A stretch of 64,000 nt of DNA from contig JAUYSM010000027.1 in the NCBI GenBank assembly GCA_030696315.1, forward strand, positions 53,209 to 117,208, read 5' to 3'. The position numbers and the translations under genes were made by a program. How positions within the stretch are numbered: position 1 is the stretch's first letter; each line of letters starts with the position of its first letter. The notes under the pieces are model-generated. The model made no database searches. It had not been told where the DNA came from and saw nothing but the letters and a program-made list of their open reading frames with translations. Positions 38,770-47,963 of this stretch are shown one piece after another. Source of the DNA: Pseudohongiella sp. Its GTDB lineage: Bacteria; Pseudomonadota; Gammaproteobacteria; Pseudomonadales; Pseudohongiellaceae.

Positions 38770-40431
38770 TCAGAATCCCAGATAGATAGAGAAGTGACCG
38801 TGGTAATCACCACGTTTCTGACTGCCATCGCCGTCCACGACTTTGGCGATATCAATGCGAGCGTTGAGATTGCGCTGAAGGTTCCAACGTAAACCCAAGC
38901 CAAGACTGCCAATAGACGACTTTTTATGATCTTCGCCACCCAGCTTGTTGTTCCGGCTGCGAGCTCCGTCATAGAACGCCAGGGCGCGCAGATTGCTATT
39001 GCCTGGAATCAAGGTGCCCATCAAGTTTGGTGTGTTTACTTCGACGTTCACAACATGGCCGATGTCTCGCGCAATCTCACGCTCAAGAAAACCGCGCACT
39101 GTAGTGGCGCCAGTTGTGCCAAATTGTTCGCCGGTAATCAAGGCATCTGCTGTGTATTGCGCATTTAATGCCACGCGATACTGCCAGTTACCAGCAAAGG
39201 CCTGCACAAAGCTCGCGCCAGCCCGCATCACATCATACTGCGATGAGGCGCCAACGCCGCCAGTGGGCGAGGGACGCGCTGCGTTAAAATCAGCACTGTC
39301 GCCGTTACTGGCGCCTGCCAGATTGTGCGCATAGCCTACGTAAAAGTCTGCTGCTCTGCCCGGTCTAGCCCAGCTTCCGTTATAGGAAATACTGACGGGT
39401 CTGACGGTGACATCCACCGCTGCGGGGCCGCAACCGGCTTCACCGAAGATACCCAATGAACATACGTTTTCATACGCGCGGTAATCGATGCCATACACCA
39501 GCTTGTGAGAGTATTCACCTTGTCTGGCCAGCAACTGATTGTAACGGAAGCCATACACCGCGCCTTTGCCCGAGAATGCCAGCGGACCGGCTACGGTCTG
39601 TGTTGTACCAGCGTCGACATCCGAGTACCCGGCAATAAAGTCCAGTGAATCGTCAAGCTTGTACATCGGCACCCGGTAACTGGCCGAATACTGTTGAACT
39701 TGATCCATGTTGTCCGGTGAGGTCACAAAACTGAGAGTGCCGACGTGGTCGCTGTTAAACAGATTGGCGTGTTGTATGCCAACACCCAAACGATAATCGC
39801 CGGTTTGCGGGTTGCCGGTGTTATCCAGTGTGACAAACGCTTTAAAAGCGTTCTCGTCAAGCACATTGACCACGGCATCAACCAGGCCTTCCTGTGTACC
39901 CGGTCGCAGCATAACGTCAACCTGCTTTGCCGGATTTGAATTGGCGAGCTGGATGTTGGCTGAGATTGCCTCGGTAGAGGGCGAAGTGCCTTCTACCAGA
40001 GCCGGCAGACTGGCGCGGATGTTGTCATTGTCGAAGGAGTCATTGCCTGCAATGCTCACAGCACCAATACGCGCTTCAACCACACGCAACCGGACAACGC
40101 CGTTGTCGAGATCCTGTTCAGGTACAACAACCCAGACGATGTTGGATCCAACGCTGCTGTAGTAATTCTGCAGTGCAGTGGTTGCCCGTTGTACGTCTGA
40201 ATAATCTTTTTGTGTGCCTGTGTACGGCTGCAGGATGGCATCAATGCGCTCTTGCTGTAGCAGCGAGTTGCCTTCTACTACGAATCGGTTGATATCAAAT
40301 CGCTCCACGGGGGCCTGCGCAAAAACAGGCGACGCGGTCAATAAGAGTGTGGTAATACCGACGCTCATTGCTGACTTTTTAAGGTTCAATGCGTGTTGGT
40401 GAAACCGGTTCTTTCCAGTTGATATATTCAT
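38770..40431 (-). CDS. ShlB/FhaC/HecB-type two-partner secretion transporter (TpsB)
   Basis: POTRA-like FDINRFVVEGNSLLQQERIDAILQPYTG, beta-barrel, TTVRGFLEREIARDIG (VRGF motif), C-terminal aromatic FSIYLGF. Confidence 0.92.
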   Translation of the reverse strand: MNISTGKNRFHQHALNLKKSAMSVGITTLLLTASPVFAQAPVERFDINRFVVEGNSLLQQERIDAILQPYTGTQKDYSDVQRATTALQNYYSSVGSNIVWVVVPEQDLDNGVVRLRVVEARIGAVSIAGNDSFDNDNIRASLPALVEGTSPSTEAISANIQLANSNPAKQVDVMLRPGTQEGLVDAVVNVLDENAFKAFVTLDNTGNPQTGDYRLGVGIQHANLFNSDHVGTLSFVTSPDNMDQVQQYSASYRVPMYKLDDSLDFIAGYSDVDAGTTQTVAGPLAFSGKGAVYGFRYNQLLARQGEYSHKLVYGIDYRAYENVCSLGIFGEAGCGPAAVDVTVRPVSISYNGSWARPGRAADFYVGYAHNLAGASNGDSADFNAARPSPTGGVGASSQYDVMRAGASFVQAFAGNWQYRVALNAQYTADALITGEQFGTTGATTVRGFLEREIARDIGHVVNVEVNTPNLMGTLIPGNSNLRALAFYDGARSRNNKLGGEDHKKSSIGSLGLGLRWNLQRNLNARIDIAKVVDGDGSQKRGDYHGHFSIYLGF

Positions 40432-43400
40432 TTTTGTTCACTTTCCTGTTGTTGCGGGAAGGCCCAGGTTTCACAGAAGCCACTTGAGGTTAAAGAATCA
40501 CAGTCGTTCAGGTCTTTGTTCTGGCGTGACTCGGCAGTGCCGGTGCCGCGCATCACGTCAAAGCCTTTGTCTGCACCAGTCGGGCTCAGCGAGATGTGCC
40601 AGAAGTCGCCGGGACGGTAATACAGCTGGTTATGGATCAGGCCGGCAAAGATTTCCGGAACCGGTGTGATCACCAGATTGCCGGGCGTAAAGCCCAGTGT
40701 GTAATTGCGGTTTGAGGCGAGGGTGCCGACGTTGATCCGGTATGGACTGCCAAACACAGACTCCCCGGGGGTTCTGACCAGCGCACCTGTCAATACCGAT
40801 GCTTGTGTGTCAACTACACCGAGTTGCGCATTGTTGATCAGCCCCGTTACCGTGTAGCTCAACGCAGGGTCATCAGTGCCGTAGACCTTCATATGGGAGT
40901 TAGCTACAACCGACAATGGAATCGGCATCACTCGCAGACTGCCATTGGCATAGTTGATGTTGTAGTTGGCAGCACTAAAACTGCCACCTGTTGCGCTGTT
41001 TGCCACAATCACATAAGGACTGTTAGCGACACCGCTACCCGCGGCTGCACCTGTGCTGGTCAGAGCAACCCGGCCAATGGATTCTCCATTTTGAAGGCCG
41101 GTGCTGCGGAACTCGCTGCCTGTAAAGGTGCTTGCCGTGCCATAGTTCTTGCTGATGTCCAGCGCTGTGATGGACAGTGTTGCCGGGGTGACGGCGAGAT
41201 TGCCGTTTGTGTAGGTGATCACGTAATTCGGTGAGCTCAGGCCGTATGGCACGATGCTATAGTTGCCGACGTTTGTTGCCCCTTGCGCGGTACCTGCATA
41301 AGCCAGCGTACCGTTGAGATTGGCTGCACTGTCTGTCCCTCTGAAGCCGCTGTACACAACGCCATTGCCGCCTGTCCAGGCCAGGCCATCGTAGACTTTT
41401 GATGCTGAATGCGCAGCGACTGCCAGCAGACTGGAGGGCGTAACCTGGAGCGCACCATCAAAGTAGCTGATGCGGTAGTTTGACGGGTTAAACGTGCCGC
41501 CAAAGGCATTTGAGGCTGTGATGGCGTAGGGACTGCCATTCACGGTAGCCAGTGAGTTTGCTCCAGTGCTCGCCAGTGTCACCGAGGCAATGGTTTCACC
41601 ATTTTGCAGACCATTGCTTCTGAACCCGGTTCCACTGAAGATCAAGGTGTCGCCGTACGCCTTGCTGGCGTTATCGGCAACGATACCCAGAGAGGCAGGC
41701 GCTACAACCAGACTGCCATCCCGGTAGGTGATGGTGTAGTTGCTTGAGCTCTGGCCTGACGGCGTAATGTTGTAGGTACCAGCATTAATTGCACCTTGTG
41801 AGGTGCCACCATACACAATTGTGCCAGTGAGACTAGCCTCGGTATCACCACCTCGGAAGCCGGTGTATTTCACACCATTGCCACCAGTCCAGCTCAGGCC
41901 GTCATAGATCTTGACTGCGGAGTTGGCAGTGATGCCCAGCAGCTCGGCCGGAATGACTTCAAGTGCTCCATTAAAGTAACTGATGTCATAGTTTGCAGGG
42001 TTAAACGTACCGCCGCGCGCATCCATTACGATAATCTGATAAGGGCTGCCGTTGACACTGGCAATCGGGTTGGCACCTGAGCTGACCAGCGTAACCTGAC
42101 CGATGGATTCACCATTTTTTAAACCGTTGCTTCTGAATTCATTGCCAATAAAACTCAGCGCATCGCCATAACTTTTGCTGGCGTTATCGGCCACGATACC
42201 CAGTGACGCAGGCGCCACGATCAGGTTACCGTTGCTGAAGCTGATGGCGTAATTCGGTGAGCTTTGGCCACCCGGTATGATGCTGTAGTTGCCAGCATTG
42301 ATAGCGCCCTGTGAAGTGCCACCATAAACCAGCGTGCCGTTCAGGCTGGCGGCAGTATCGCTACCCTGGAAGCCGGTGTAGACCGCGCCATTCCCGCCTG
42401 TCCAGCCCTGACCGCTATAGATATTGACCGCTGTGTTGGCGGCGATACCGAGCATGGCTGGCGTGACATTCAGAGTGCCGCCAACAAAGTTAATAATGTA
42501 ATTGTTGGAGCTGAGACCGCCCGGCATGATGCCGTAAGTGCCCGCGTTGATTGCACCCTGTGAGGTGCCACTGTACACCAATGTACCTGTCAGGCTGGCT
42601 TCAGTATCGCCCGCGAGAAATCCGCTGTAGGTGACGCCGTTACCACCTGTCCATGCCGAGGCGTTATAAGTTTTTGTTGCATCATTGGCAGTAATACCCA
42701 AAAACACACCAATGATACTGCCCAGATGTGTGCCGCCACTCAAGGTGTAGTTGCTGGCCAGTCCGCCATTACTGCCGTTGCCCAGAGCCAATGAACCCAA
42801 TGCAATCGGTTTATTGGTGCCTGCGCCGGCATCCGCTACTGTGCCAACACCCGACACCGTCAAGGTCTCGGTACCGACCAGTGCACTGGTATTTAACACA
42901 CTGCCTGACATGTTCACTGTGCTGTCGTAATTGCGTGTGCCGCTCAGGCTGACAACAAACGGTGAAATGGTACTGGTCGAATTGACAGCGTAACTCAGAT
43001 TGTAATTGGCGCCGCCATTACCATCATTGATATTCACACCCGAGGTAATGACCTGTTTATTACCAATGCCCACGTTCTTGTCAGTAAATGCAAAGTTGCC
43101 GCCGCTGAACGAGTCACTGCCAAACAAAGCGCCTGCGCTGATAATCGCGCTGCCTGCAGCATTGACCGTGCCGTCATACACTTTGACCACATTATTGGTA
43201 CCAAAACTGATCTGAGCCGGTGTGATGCTGGCCCTGTGATTGCCGCCGACCAGTGTGTAGTTGGATGCGATGCCTCCATTCGTGCCGTTGCCAAGCGCCA
43301 GCGTGCCAGGTGTCACCAGCTTGCCGCTGCCAACATTGCCATTGGCAACGGTGCCGGTACCGGACACGGACAAGGTCTCGGTGCCTACCAGAGCGCCGGT

Positions 43401-46400
43401 GGCCAATGCGGAGCCCGGCATATTGTTTGTGCCGTTATACGAGCGTGAGCCAGTCAGATTCACGAGAAATGGGGTGACGATAATCTGACCGTTATTGGTA
43501 ATGGTGGCGCCATAACCAACCGGTGTTGTGATACCGGTGACGCTGATTACATAAGGACTGCCATTTACCGGTGCGGTAGCAGCAAATCCTGCAGAACTCG
43601 CTGTCGGTGTGCCGCCCAGGCTATCCTGCAAAAAGACGTTACCAAAGTCAGCGGCGTTAACCAGTCCCGTCACAGAGACGGCAGGTACTGCGCCGGTCAA
43701 ATCTGTGCCGTAGACTTTGTTAAGCGTGCCACCTGCGACACTCGCCGTCAGTTGTGGTGTTCGGGTGAACAAATACCGGTTACCCGCAGCCGCAATCGAC
43801 GAAGGGGGATTCGCCGTGTAACTGCGGCCCCACAGTGCCAGTTGATTGCTATTCAGTCCGCCAAAAGTATTTGAGGCAGGGTCATCAGAGTAGACCAGCC
43901 AACGACCTGTGGTAGCGGTCAACGCAGCCGCACCGAATGGGTTAATAAAGTTTTTGCCAGCAAGCACAATGTTTGCGGAGGTCACACCACCTGCATTGAC
44001 TCTGACGTCGCCGCCGGTCACAAGTTCGATGGTTTGAGCGCCAGGGTTGTAAGCGCCGATGACAGTGATGTCGCCGGTATGAGTTTTATCACCGATTTTA
44101 AGGACTCGCCCGGGATTACTGGCGATCAGTGTGGTATTGAACAGTCCAGCCGGTCCAAATTTCACCGCAGTTGGTGTAAGCCCTGTCTCTATCGCGAGAG
44201 ATTTTGTAAATGGCGTAATTGTCAGCTGCCCGGTGCCCTTAATGTCAGCATTGAGAGCCAGCAGATCGGCCGTTATGTTGACCGCACCGTTGGTGATCAC
44301 CTCACTGTTATTGGTAAACGTCCCAGTGCCGGCAACAAAACTCATTGAACCGCTACCGCTGATCGCTGAACCTATGACAGTAATGCCACCGGTAGCTTGT
44401 TGTACCAATACATTTTTGGTTCCAAAGTCCACCGCTTCGTTGGTGCCGAGCGTAATTGCTGCGGTGCCGCTGGTCTGTCCAAATACCAGACCACCTGTTG
44501 TCGTCATACCCTGAATCTGGGCATTGGTAATATTGAAGGTGCCGGTTGTGCTGCCGATACCCATAGTCAATGTGTTGGTGTTGCCGCGCAATGTCAGCGT
44601 GCCTGAACCTGCATCAATCGTGCTGGTGCCGGTATATGTAGAGCCACCGGCTATATCAATGTTGCCGCCGCCGGATATCAGCGGATTCGCCAGAGTCATG
44701 GTAGTAGTGTGATTGAGCGTGATCTTGCCGCCGGTGCCGGTACCGCTGGTATTGATGGTACCGCCAAGATTGGTAAAGGTTGTGCCTGTGCTGGAGACAT
44801 TGCCGCCAAACGTGTTGATGGCCGCCCCAACAGCAACAGTTGCGCCAACACCGGATGCAGCAAATGCCACATTCAAGGGCGAGCTGGCACTACCTGAGAT
44901 ACTGCCGCCACCCGCGATGGTAATTGTGCCGCCGGTTATCTGATCAGGGGTCAAGGTCAGCGTTGTAGTACCCGTGCCTGCAGCGCGCGTTACCGGTGCG
45001 CTGACAGTGATGGTGCCGCCTTGTGTGCCAACAGGGTTGGTTGTGGTGACATTGACATTGCCTGTTTCCAGGGCGGTAGACAACACCAGATTGTTGAGTA
45101 TGGCGGTGTCCTGATTAGGCGTGAAAATGCCACCGGCAATGGTGCCTGTGTTCGGCGCATTGGTTATCTCTACGTTACTCGGATCCAGAAGCCAAGTGCC
45201 GGCCTGACCCTTTGGAGCAAGGGTATCGACGCTGCCGCCGAGCACTTCCAGATTGAGTTTGCCTGACGTTTCTACAAAACCGCCGTTGCCGGACTGGTCG
45301 CCACCCCGTGCGCTGACTGTACCAAGGAAGCGGGTGAAATCATCAGACCATACAATTACTTTGCCACCATCACCGTGAGTCAATGCATCTGCATTGATAC
45401 GGGCGTCGCCACCGACATAGGTGCTGTTTGCATTCTGAACATCAGGGTCGCTACCAAGGTAGTCACCACCGATCAAGACTGAGCCACCTCCGGCTGCACC
45501 GGAAACATCCACGGTGACATCCAGCAGGCCTACGCGTTCGCCAAGCAGTTGTACGTCGCCGCCGGCACTGTTCTCATCCGTCCCGCGCGCTTTGATGCTG
45601 CCATTGACGAGTGTTGTTCCGTGTTCAGACTGAACTGTGATCACGCCGGGCAAACTGCCGTCAGCACTGATTCGACTGTCCGCAGTCAACGTCACGTCAC
45701 CGCTTGCGCGCAAGGTAATTCTGCCATTGCTGTCACGGACCACCTGATCTGCATTAATAGTGCCGCTGTTGCGCAACGCTGCACCATAGATGCCTACGTT
45801 ACCGCTGAGCGCTATGATTTCACCAATGTTTACGGCAGTGCTATCGGCGCCGGTCAGTTCGACACTGACACCTGGTGAACTGGTGTCAATCAGATTCACT
45901 GACGCACCGGCTGCCAATATCACGTCACCACCAGGGCTGCTGATCAAACCACTGTTGCTGACATTGTTGCCTAACAGATACACCGCGCCACCGGATGGAG
46001 TACTGATACGCCCCTGGTTGGCAACATTACCTGTCACGGTATTTGCTTTGAAGTTCAATAGACCAGCACGGAAGTCTTCATTGCTGATATCCAGTGTGGA
46101 AGCCACAAGTCCTGCGACATCCACGCGGGCATCCTGTCCAAACAGTATGCCGCTGGGGTTGATCAGAAACACCTGACCATTGGATGACAATGTTCCGAAA
46201 ATGCTGGAAGCATCAGGGCCTGTTACCCGGTTTAGCACGCTGGACGCAGAGTTTTCCTGCTGGAAATGCGTGGTATCACCCGCAGCAATCGAGAAGTCCT
46301 GCCAATGGATAACGGCGCCTGGGCTATTTGTGATGTTAAGTAAGCTGCCTTGCGCTGCAAAGCTCGCCTGGCCTGATATCACCAATGGCTCCACACCATT

Positions 46401-46505
46401 TGCCTGTGCGTGAGTGCTGGTAACGATATAGGCAATCGTTGCCGCAAGTAGCTTCAGTTTTGGGATGACAGAATTTTTTTCAAAGTTCGATTTTGATCGT
46501 TGCAT
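40428..46505 (-). CDS. Filamentous-haemagglutinin-type two-partner secretion exoprotein (TpsA) with YDG and MBG repeat modules
   Basis: TPS domain VISGQASFAAQGSLLNITNSPGAVIHWQDFSIAAGDTTHFQQENSASSVLNRVTG...INPSGILFG; MBG-like C-terminal repeats; 4-bp overlap with TpsB. Confidence 0.93.
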   Translation of the reverse strand: MQRSKSNFEKNSVIPKLKLLAATIAYIVTSTHAQANGVEPLVISGQASFAAQGSLLNITNSPGAVIHWQDFSIAAGDTTHFQQENSASSVLNRVTGPDASSIFGTLSSNGQVFLINPSGILFGQDARVDVAGLVASTLDISNEDFRAGLLNFKANTVTGNVANQGRISTPSGGAVYLLGNNVSNSGLISSPGGDVILAAGASVNLIDTSSPGVSVELTGADSTAVNIGEIIALSGNVGIYGAALRNSGTINADQVVRDSNGRITLRASGDVTLTADSRISADGSLPGVITVQSEHGTTLVNGSIKARGTDENSAGGDVQLLGERVGLLDVTVDVSGAAGGGSVLIGGDYLGSDPDVQNANSTYVGGDARINADALTHGDGGKVIVWSDDFTRFLGTVSARGGDQSGNGGFVETSGKLNLEVLGGSVDTLAPKGQAGTWLLDPSNVEITNAPNTGTIAGGIFTPNQDTAILNNLVLSTALETGNVNVTTTNPVGTQGGTITVSAPVTRAAGTGTTTLTLTPDQITGGTITIAGGGSISGSASSPLNVAFAASGVGATVAVGAAINTFGGNVSSTGTTFTNLGGTINTSGTGTGGKITLNHTTTMTLANPLISGGGNIDIAGGSTYTGTSTIDAGSGTLTLRGNTNTLTMGIGSTTGTFNITNAQIQGMTTTGGLVFGQTSGTAAITLGTNEAVDFGTKNVLVQQATGGITVIGSAISGSGSMSFVAGTGTFTNNSEVITNGAVNITADLLALNADIKGTGQLTITPFTKSLAIETGLTPTAVKFGPAGLFNTTLIASNPGRVLKIGDKTHTGDITVIGAYNPGAQTIELVTGGDVRVNAGGVTSANIVLAGKNFINPFGAAALTATTGRWLVYSDDPASNTFGGLNSNQLALWGRSYTANPPSSIAAAGNRYLFTRTPQLTASVAGGTLNKVYGTDLTGAVPAVSVTGLVNAADFGNVFLQDSLGGTPTASSAGFAATAPVNGSPYVISVTGITTPVGYGATITNNGQIIVTPFLVNLTGSRSYNGTNNMPGSALATGALVGTETLSVSGTGTVANGNVGSGKLVTPGTLALGNGTNGGIASNYTLVGGNHRASITPAQISFGTNNVVKVYDGTVNAAGSAIISAGALFGSDSFSGGNFAFTDKNVGIGNKQVITSGVNINDGNGGANYNLSYAVNSTSTISPFVVSLSGTRNYDSTVNMSGSVLNTSALVGTETLTVSGVGTVADAGAGTNKPIALGSLALGNGSNGGLASNYTLSGGTHLGSIIGVFLGITANDATKTYNASAWTGGNGVTYSGFLAGDTEASLTGTLVYSGTSQGAINAGTYGIMPGGLSSNNYIINFVGGTLNVTPAMLGIAANTAVNIYSGQGWTGGNGAVYTGFQGSDTAASLNGTLVYGGTSQGAINAGNYSIIPGGQSSPNYAISFSNGNLIVAPASLGIVADNASKSYGDALSFIGNEFRSNGLKNGESIGQVTLVSSGANPIASVNGSPYQIIVMDARGGTFNPANYDISYFNGALEVIPAELLGITANSAVKIYDGLSWTGGNGVKYTGFRGGDTEASLTGTIVYGGTSQGAINAGTYNITPSGQSSSNYTITYRDGSLVVAPASLGIVADNASKAYGDTLIFSGTGFRSNGLQNGETIASVTLASTGANSLATVNGSPYAITASNAFGGTFNPSNYRISYFDGALQVTPSSLLAVAAHSASKVYDGLAWTGGNGVVYSGFRGTDSAANLNGTLAYAGTAQGATNVGNYSIVPYGLSSPNYVITYTNGNLAVTPATLSITALDISKNYGTASTFTGSEFRSTGLQNGESIGRVALTSTGAAAGSGVANSPYVIVANSATGGSFSAANYNINYANGSLRVMPIPLSVVANSHMKVYGTDDPALSYTVTGLINNAQLGVVDTQASVLTGALVRTPGESVFGSPYRINVGTLASNRNYTLGFTPGNLVITPVPEIFAGLIHNQLYYRPGDFWHISLSPTGADKGFDVMRGTGTAESRQNKDLNDCDSLTSSGFCETWAFPQQQESEQK
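40650..42705 (-). repeat. Alternating ~83-aa and ~86-aa MBG-like repeat modules in the TpsA gene
   Basis: Repeated ...WTGGNGVxYxGFxGxDTxASLxGTLVYGGTSQGAINAGxYxIxPxGxSSxNY... alternating with LGIVADNASKxYGDxLxFxGxxFRSNGLxNGExI...VNGSPYxI...GGTFNPxNYxISYFxGAL. Confidence 0.88.
42715..43480 (-). repeat. YDG-type repeat modules in the TpsA gene
   Basis: GSRSYNGTNNMPGSALATGALVGTETLSVSGTGTVAN...LGNGTNGGIASNYTLVGG and GTRNYDSTVNMSGSVLNTSALVGTETLTVSGVGTVAD...LGNGSNGGLASNYTLSGG. Confidence 0.8.
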
Positions 46506-46640
46506 GATGAATTCAACCAGTTGACACGAGATAAATGGCAATTTCAGAGTCGCATGACTGACAATTCTGGAATTGTTATAAAAATACTGCCGTCAGGTTG
46601 AGCTTTTGGCGGACATTATTCTGTTCGCCAGCGCACGAAC

Positions 46641-46675
46641 AAAAAAAGGGGGAGAGACCGTGGTCTCCCCCCCTT
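46641..46675 (-). terminator. Intrinsic terminator for the OmpA/OprF-like gene, G/C hairpin followed by T7 on the minus strand
   Basis: aaaaaaagggggagagaccgtggtctccccccc; on the minus strand the hairpin is followed by TTTTTTT. Confidence 0.75.
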
Positions 46676-46686
46676 TTGTTTGTTTT

Positions 46687-46722
46687 GCTTTGTTATGCTG
46701 GCTTTTACCAGCGTAACAAAGC
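46687..46722. other. Strong stem-loop of 15 bp with one mismatch, next to the terminator
   Basis: GCTTTGTTATGCTGG-CTTTTA-CCAGCGTAACAAAGC. Confidence 0.75.
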
Positions 46723-46733
46723 AAGGTTCTGCA

Positions 46734-47906
46734 TTACTGTCTTGGTCGTGTTCCTGTTACTTCAACTTCTACACGACGATCAGGTGCAAGGCACGGTATT
46801 AACTGAGCGCGGGTCAGCTGTGCGCCGCACTGCGCCGCTGTGGTCACAGGTTCTGCACCGTTGACGCCACGGGTACTTACCTGCGAGGCAGAGATGTTAG
46901 CTGATCGCACCAGATAGTCCTTAACTGCGATTGCGCGCTCGTTGGACAATCGGAGGTTATAGGCTTGGGAGCCTATGCGGTCGGTGTGCCCGGTTACCAG
47001 AATGGTGTCGAACTCAACACCGCGCAGGTCAGCTGCCAGCTTGTCCAACTCTGCACGGCCGGCAGGTTTAACCACCGAACTGTCAAAGTCAAACAATGAG
47101 TCGGCTGAGAAAGTCACACGTACGGGTGCAGCAGGCGGTGGTGGCGTCGGTGCAGGCGCTGGCGCTGGTGCTGCTGCTGCTGCGCGAGGCGCCGCTGCAA
47201 CTGGTGCGCTGACAGGCACTGGTGCTACTGAGGTGCTGCCGAAACGATAGACCACGCCCAGTGAGAACAGATCTATGTCGCCGTCGTTGCCGATAGCGTC
47301 ATCAAAGCGATAACGTTCTGCTTCAAGACGCATAGCAACCTTGTCAGTGAAGTCATACTGGAGACCAGCGCCATACTTCCAGCTGGCTTCGGTTTTGTGA
47401 GCATTAAACGGATCAATGATCACCGGACCATAACCACGGAAGCGATCGCGCGTTTCAGCGTAGATTGCGCCGGCCCTACCGAATGCTGACAACTTCTCAC
47501 CCAGTGGCAGAAAGCCAACCAGATCGACATTGAGGCCGCGCATTTTGGCATCACCGGTCATGATAGCCCATGGCTCCATGCGTGCCGTGTAACTGAACTG
47601 TCCAAGGTCAAAGTAACCACCTTCTACGGCAAAGTTACGGTTGAACTGGTAACCGGTAAATATTTTGAAGCCGGTTTGATCTTCGGTTTCACGCAGTGCT
47701 ACTGTTCTGAATCCATCGCTGAGCAGTCGTGCAACGATACGTTCATCATCAATGTCAGCGCGTGATTCGCCAAGGTTTGCTCCGATATACCAACCCGGTT
47801 CAGCAGCGCTGGCGAGTTGACAGCTGATCATAGCCAGTGCCAGCAGACTGAGTCTGACTGGCAGGCCTGATCCGGTCATGCCCGATCTTTTAATTCCTGA
47901 TTTCAT
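46734..47906 (-). CDS. OmpA/OprF-like outer membrane protein (8-strand barrel, Ala/Pro linker, OmpA domain)
   Basis: GWYIGANLGESRADID; linker VAAAPRAAAAAPAPAPAPTPPPPAAP; FDSSVVKPAGRAELDKLA, VTGHTDRIGSQAYNLRLSNERA, PDRRVEVEV. Confidence 0.92.
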   Translation of the reverse strand: MKSGIKRSGMTGSGLPVRLSLLALAMISCQLASAAEPGWYIGANLGESRADIDDERIVARLLSDGFRTVALRETEDQTGFKIFTGYQFNRNFAVEGGYFDLGQFSYTARMEPWAIMTGDAKMRGLNVDLVGFLPLGEKLSAFGRAGAIYAETRDRFRGYGPVIIDPFNAHKTEASWKYGAGLQYDFTDKVAMRLEAERYRFDDAIGNDGDIDLFSLGVVYRFGSTSVAPVPVSAPVAAAPRAAAAAPAPAPAPTPPPPAAPVRVTFSADSLFDFDSSVVKPAGRAELDKLAADLRGVEFDTILVTGHTDRIGSQAYNLRLSNERAIAVKDYLVRSANISASQVSTRGVNGAEPVTTAAQCGAQLTRAQLIPCLAPDRRVEVEVTGTRPRQ

Positions 47907-47963
47907 GTTGTTCTCCAAAATTTGCAACGAATCTTTATGTTTGTTTGCCGGTGGTGCCGGCCC

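Noticed and set aside
40650-42705. Could the regular repeats be a CRISPR array?
   Set aside because: Repeat units are ~250 bp, coding, degenerate and in frame with TpsA; no short constant repeat with unique spacers and no cas genes.
43006-46413. Several plus-strand ORFs of 60-140 aa rich in P/L/V
   Set aside because: Antisense translations of the repetitive TpsA gene.
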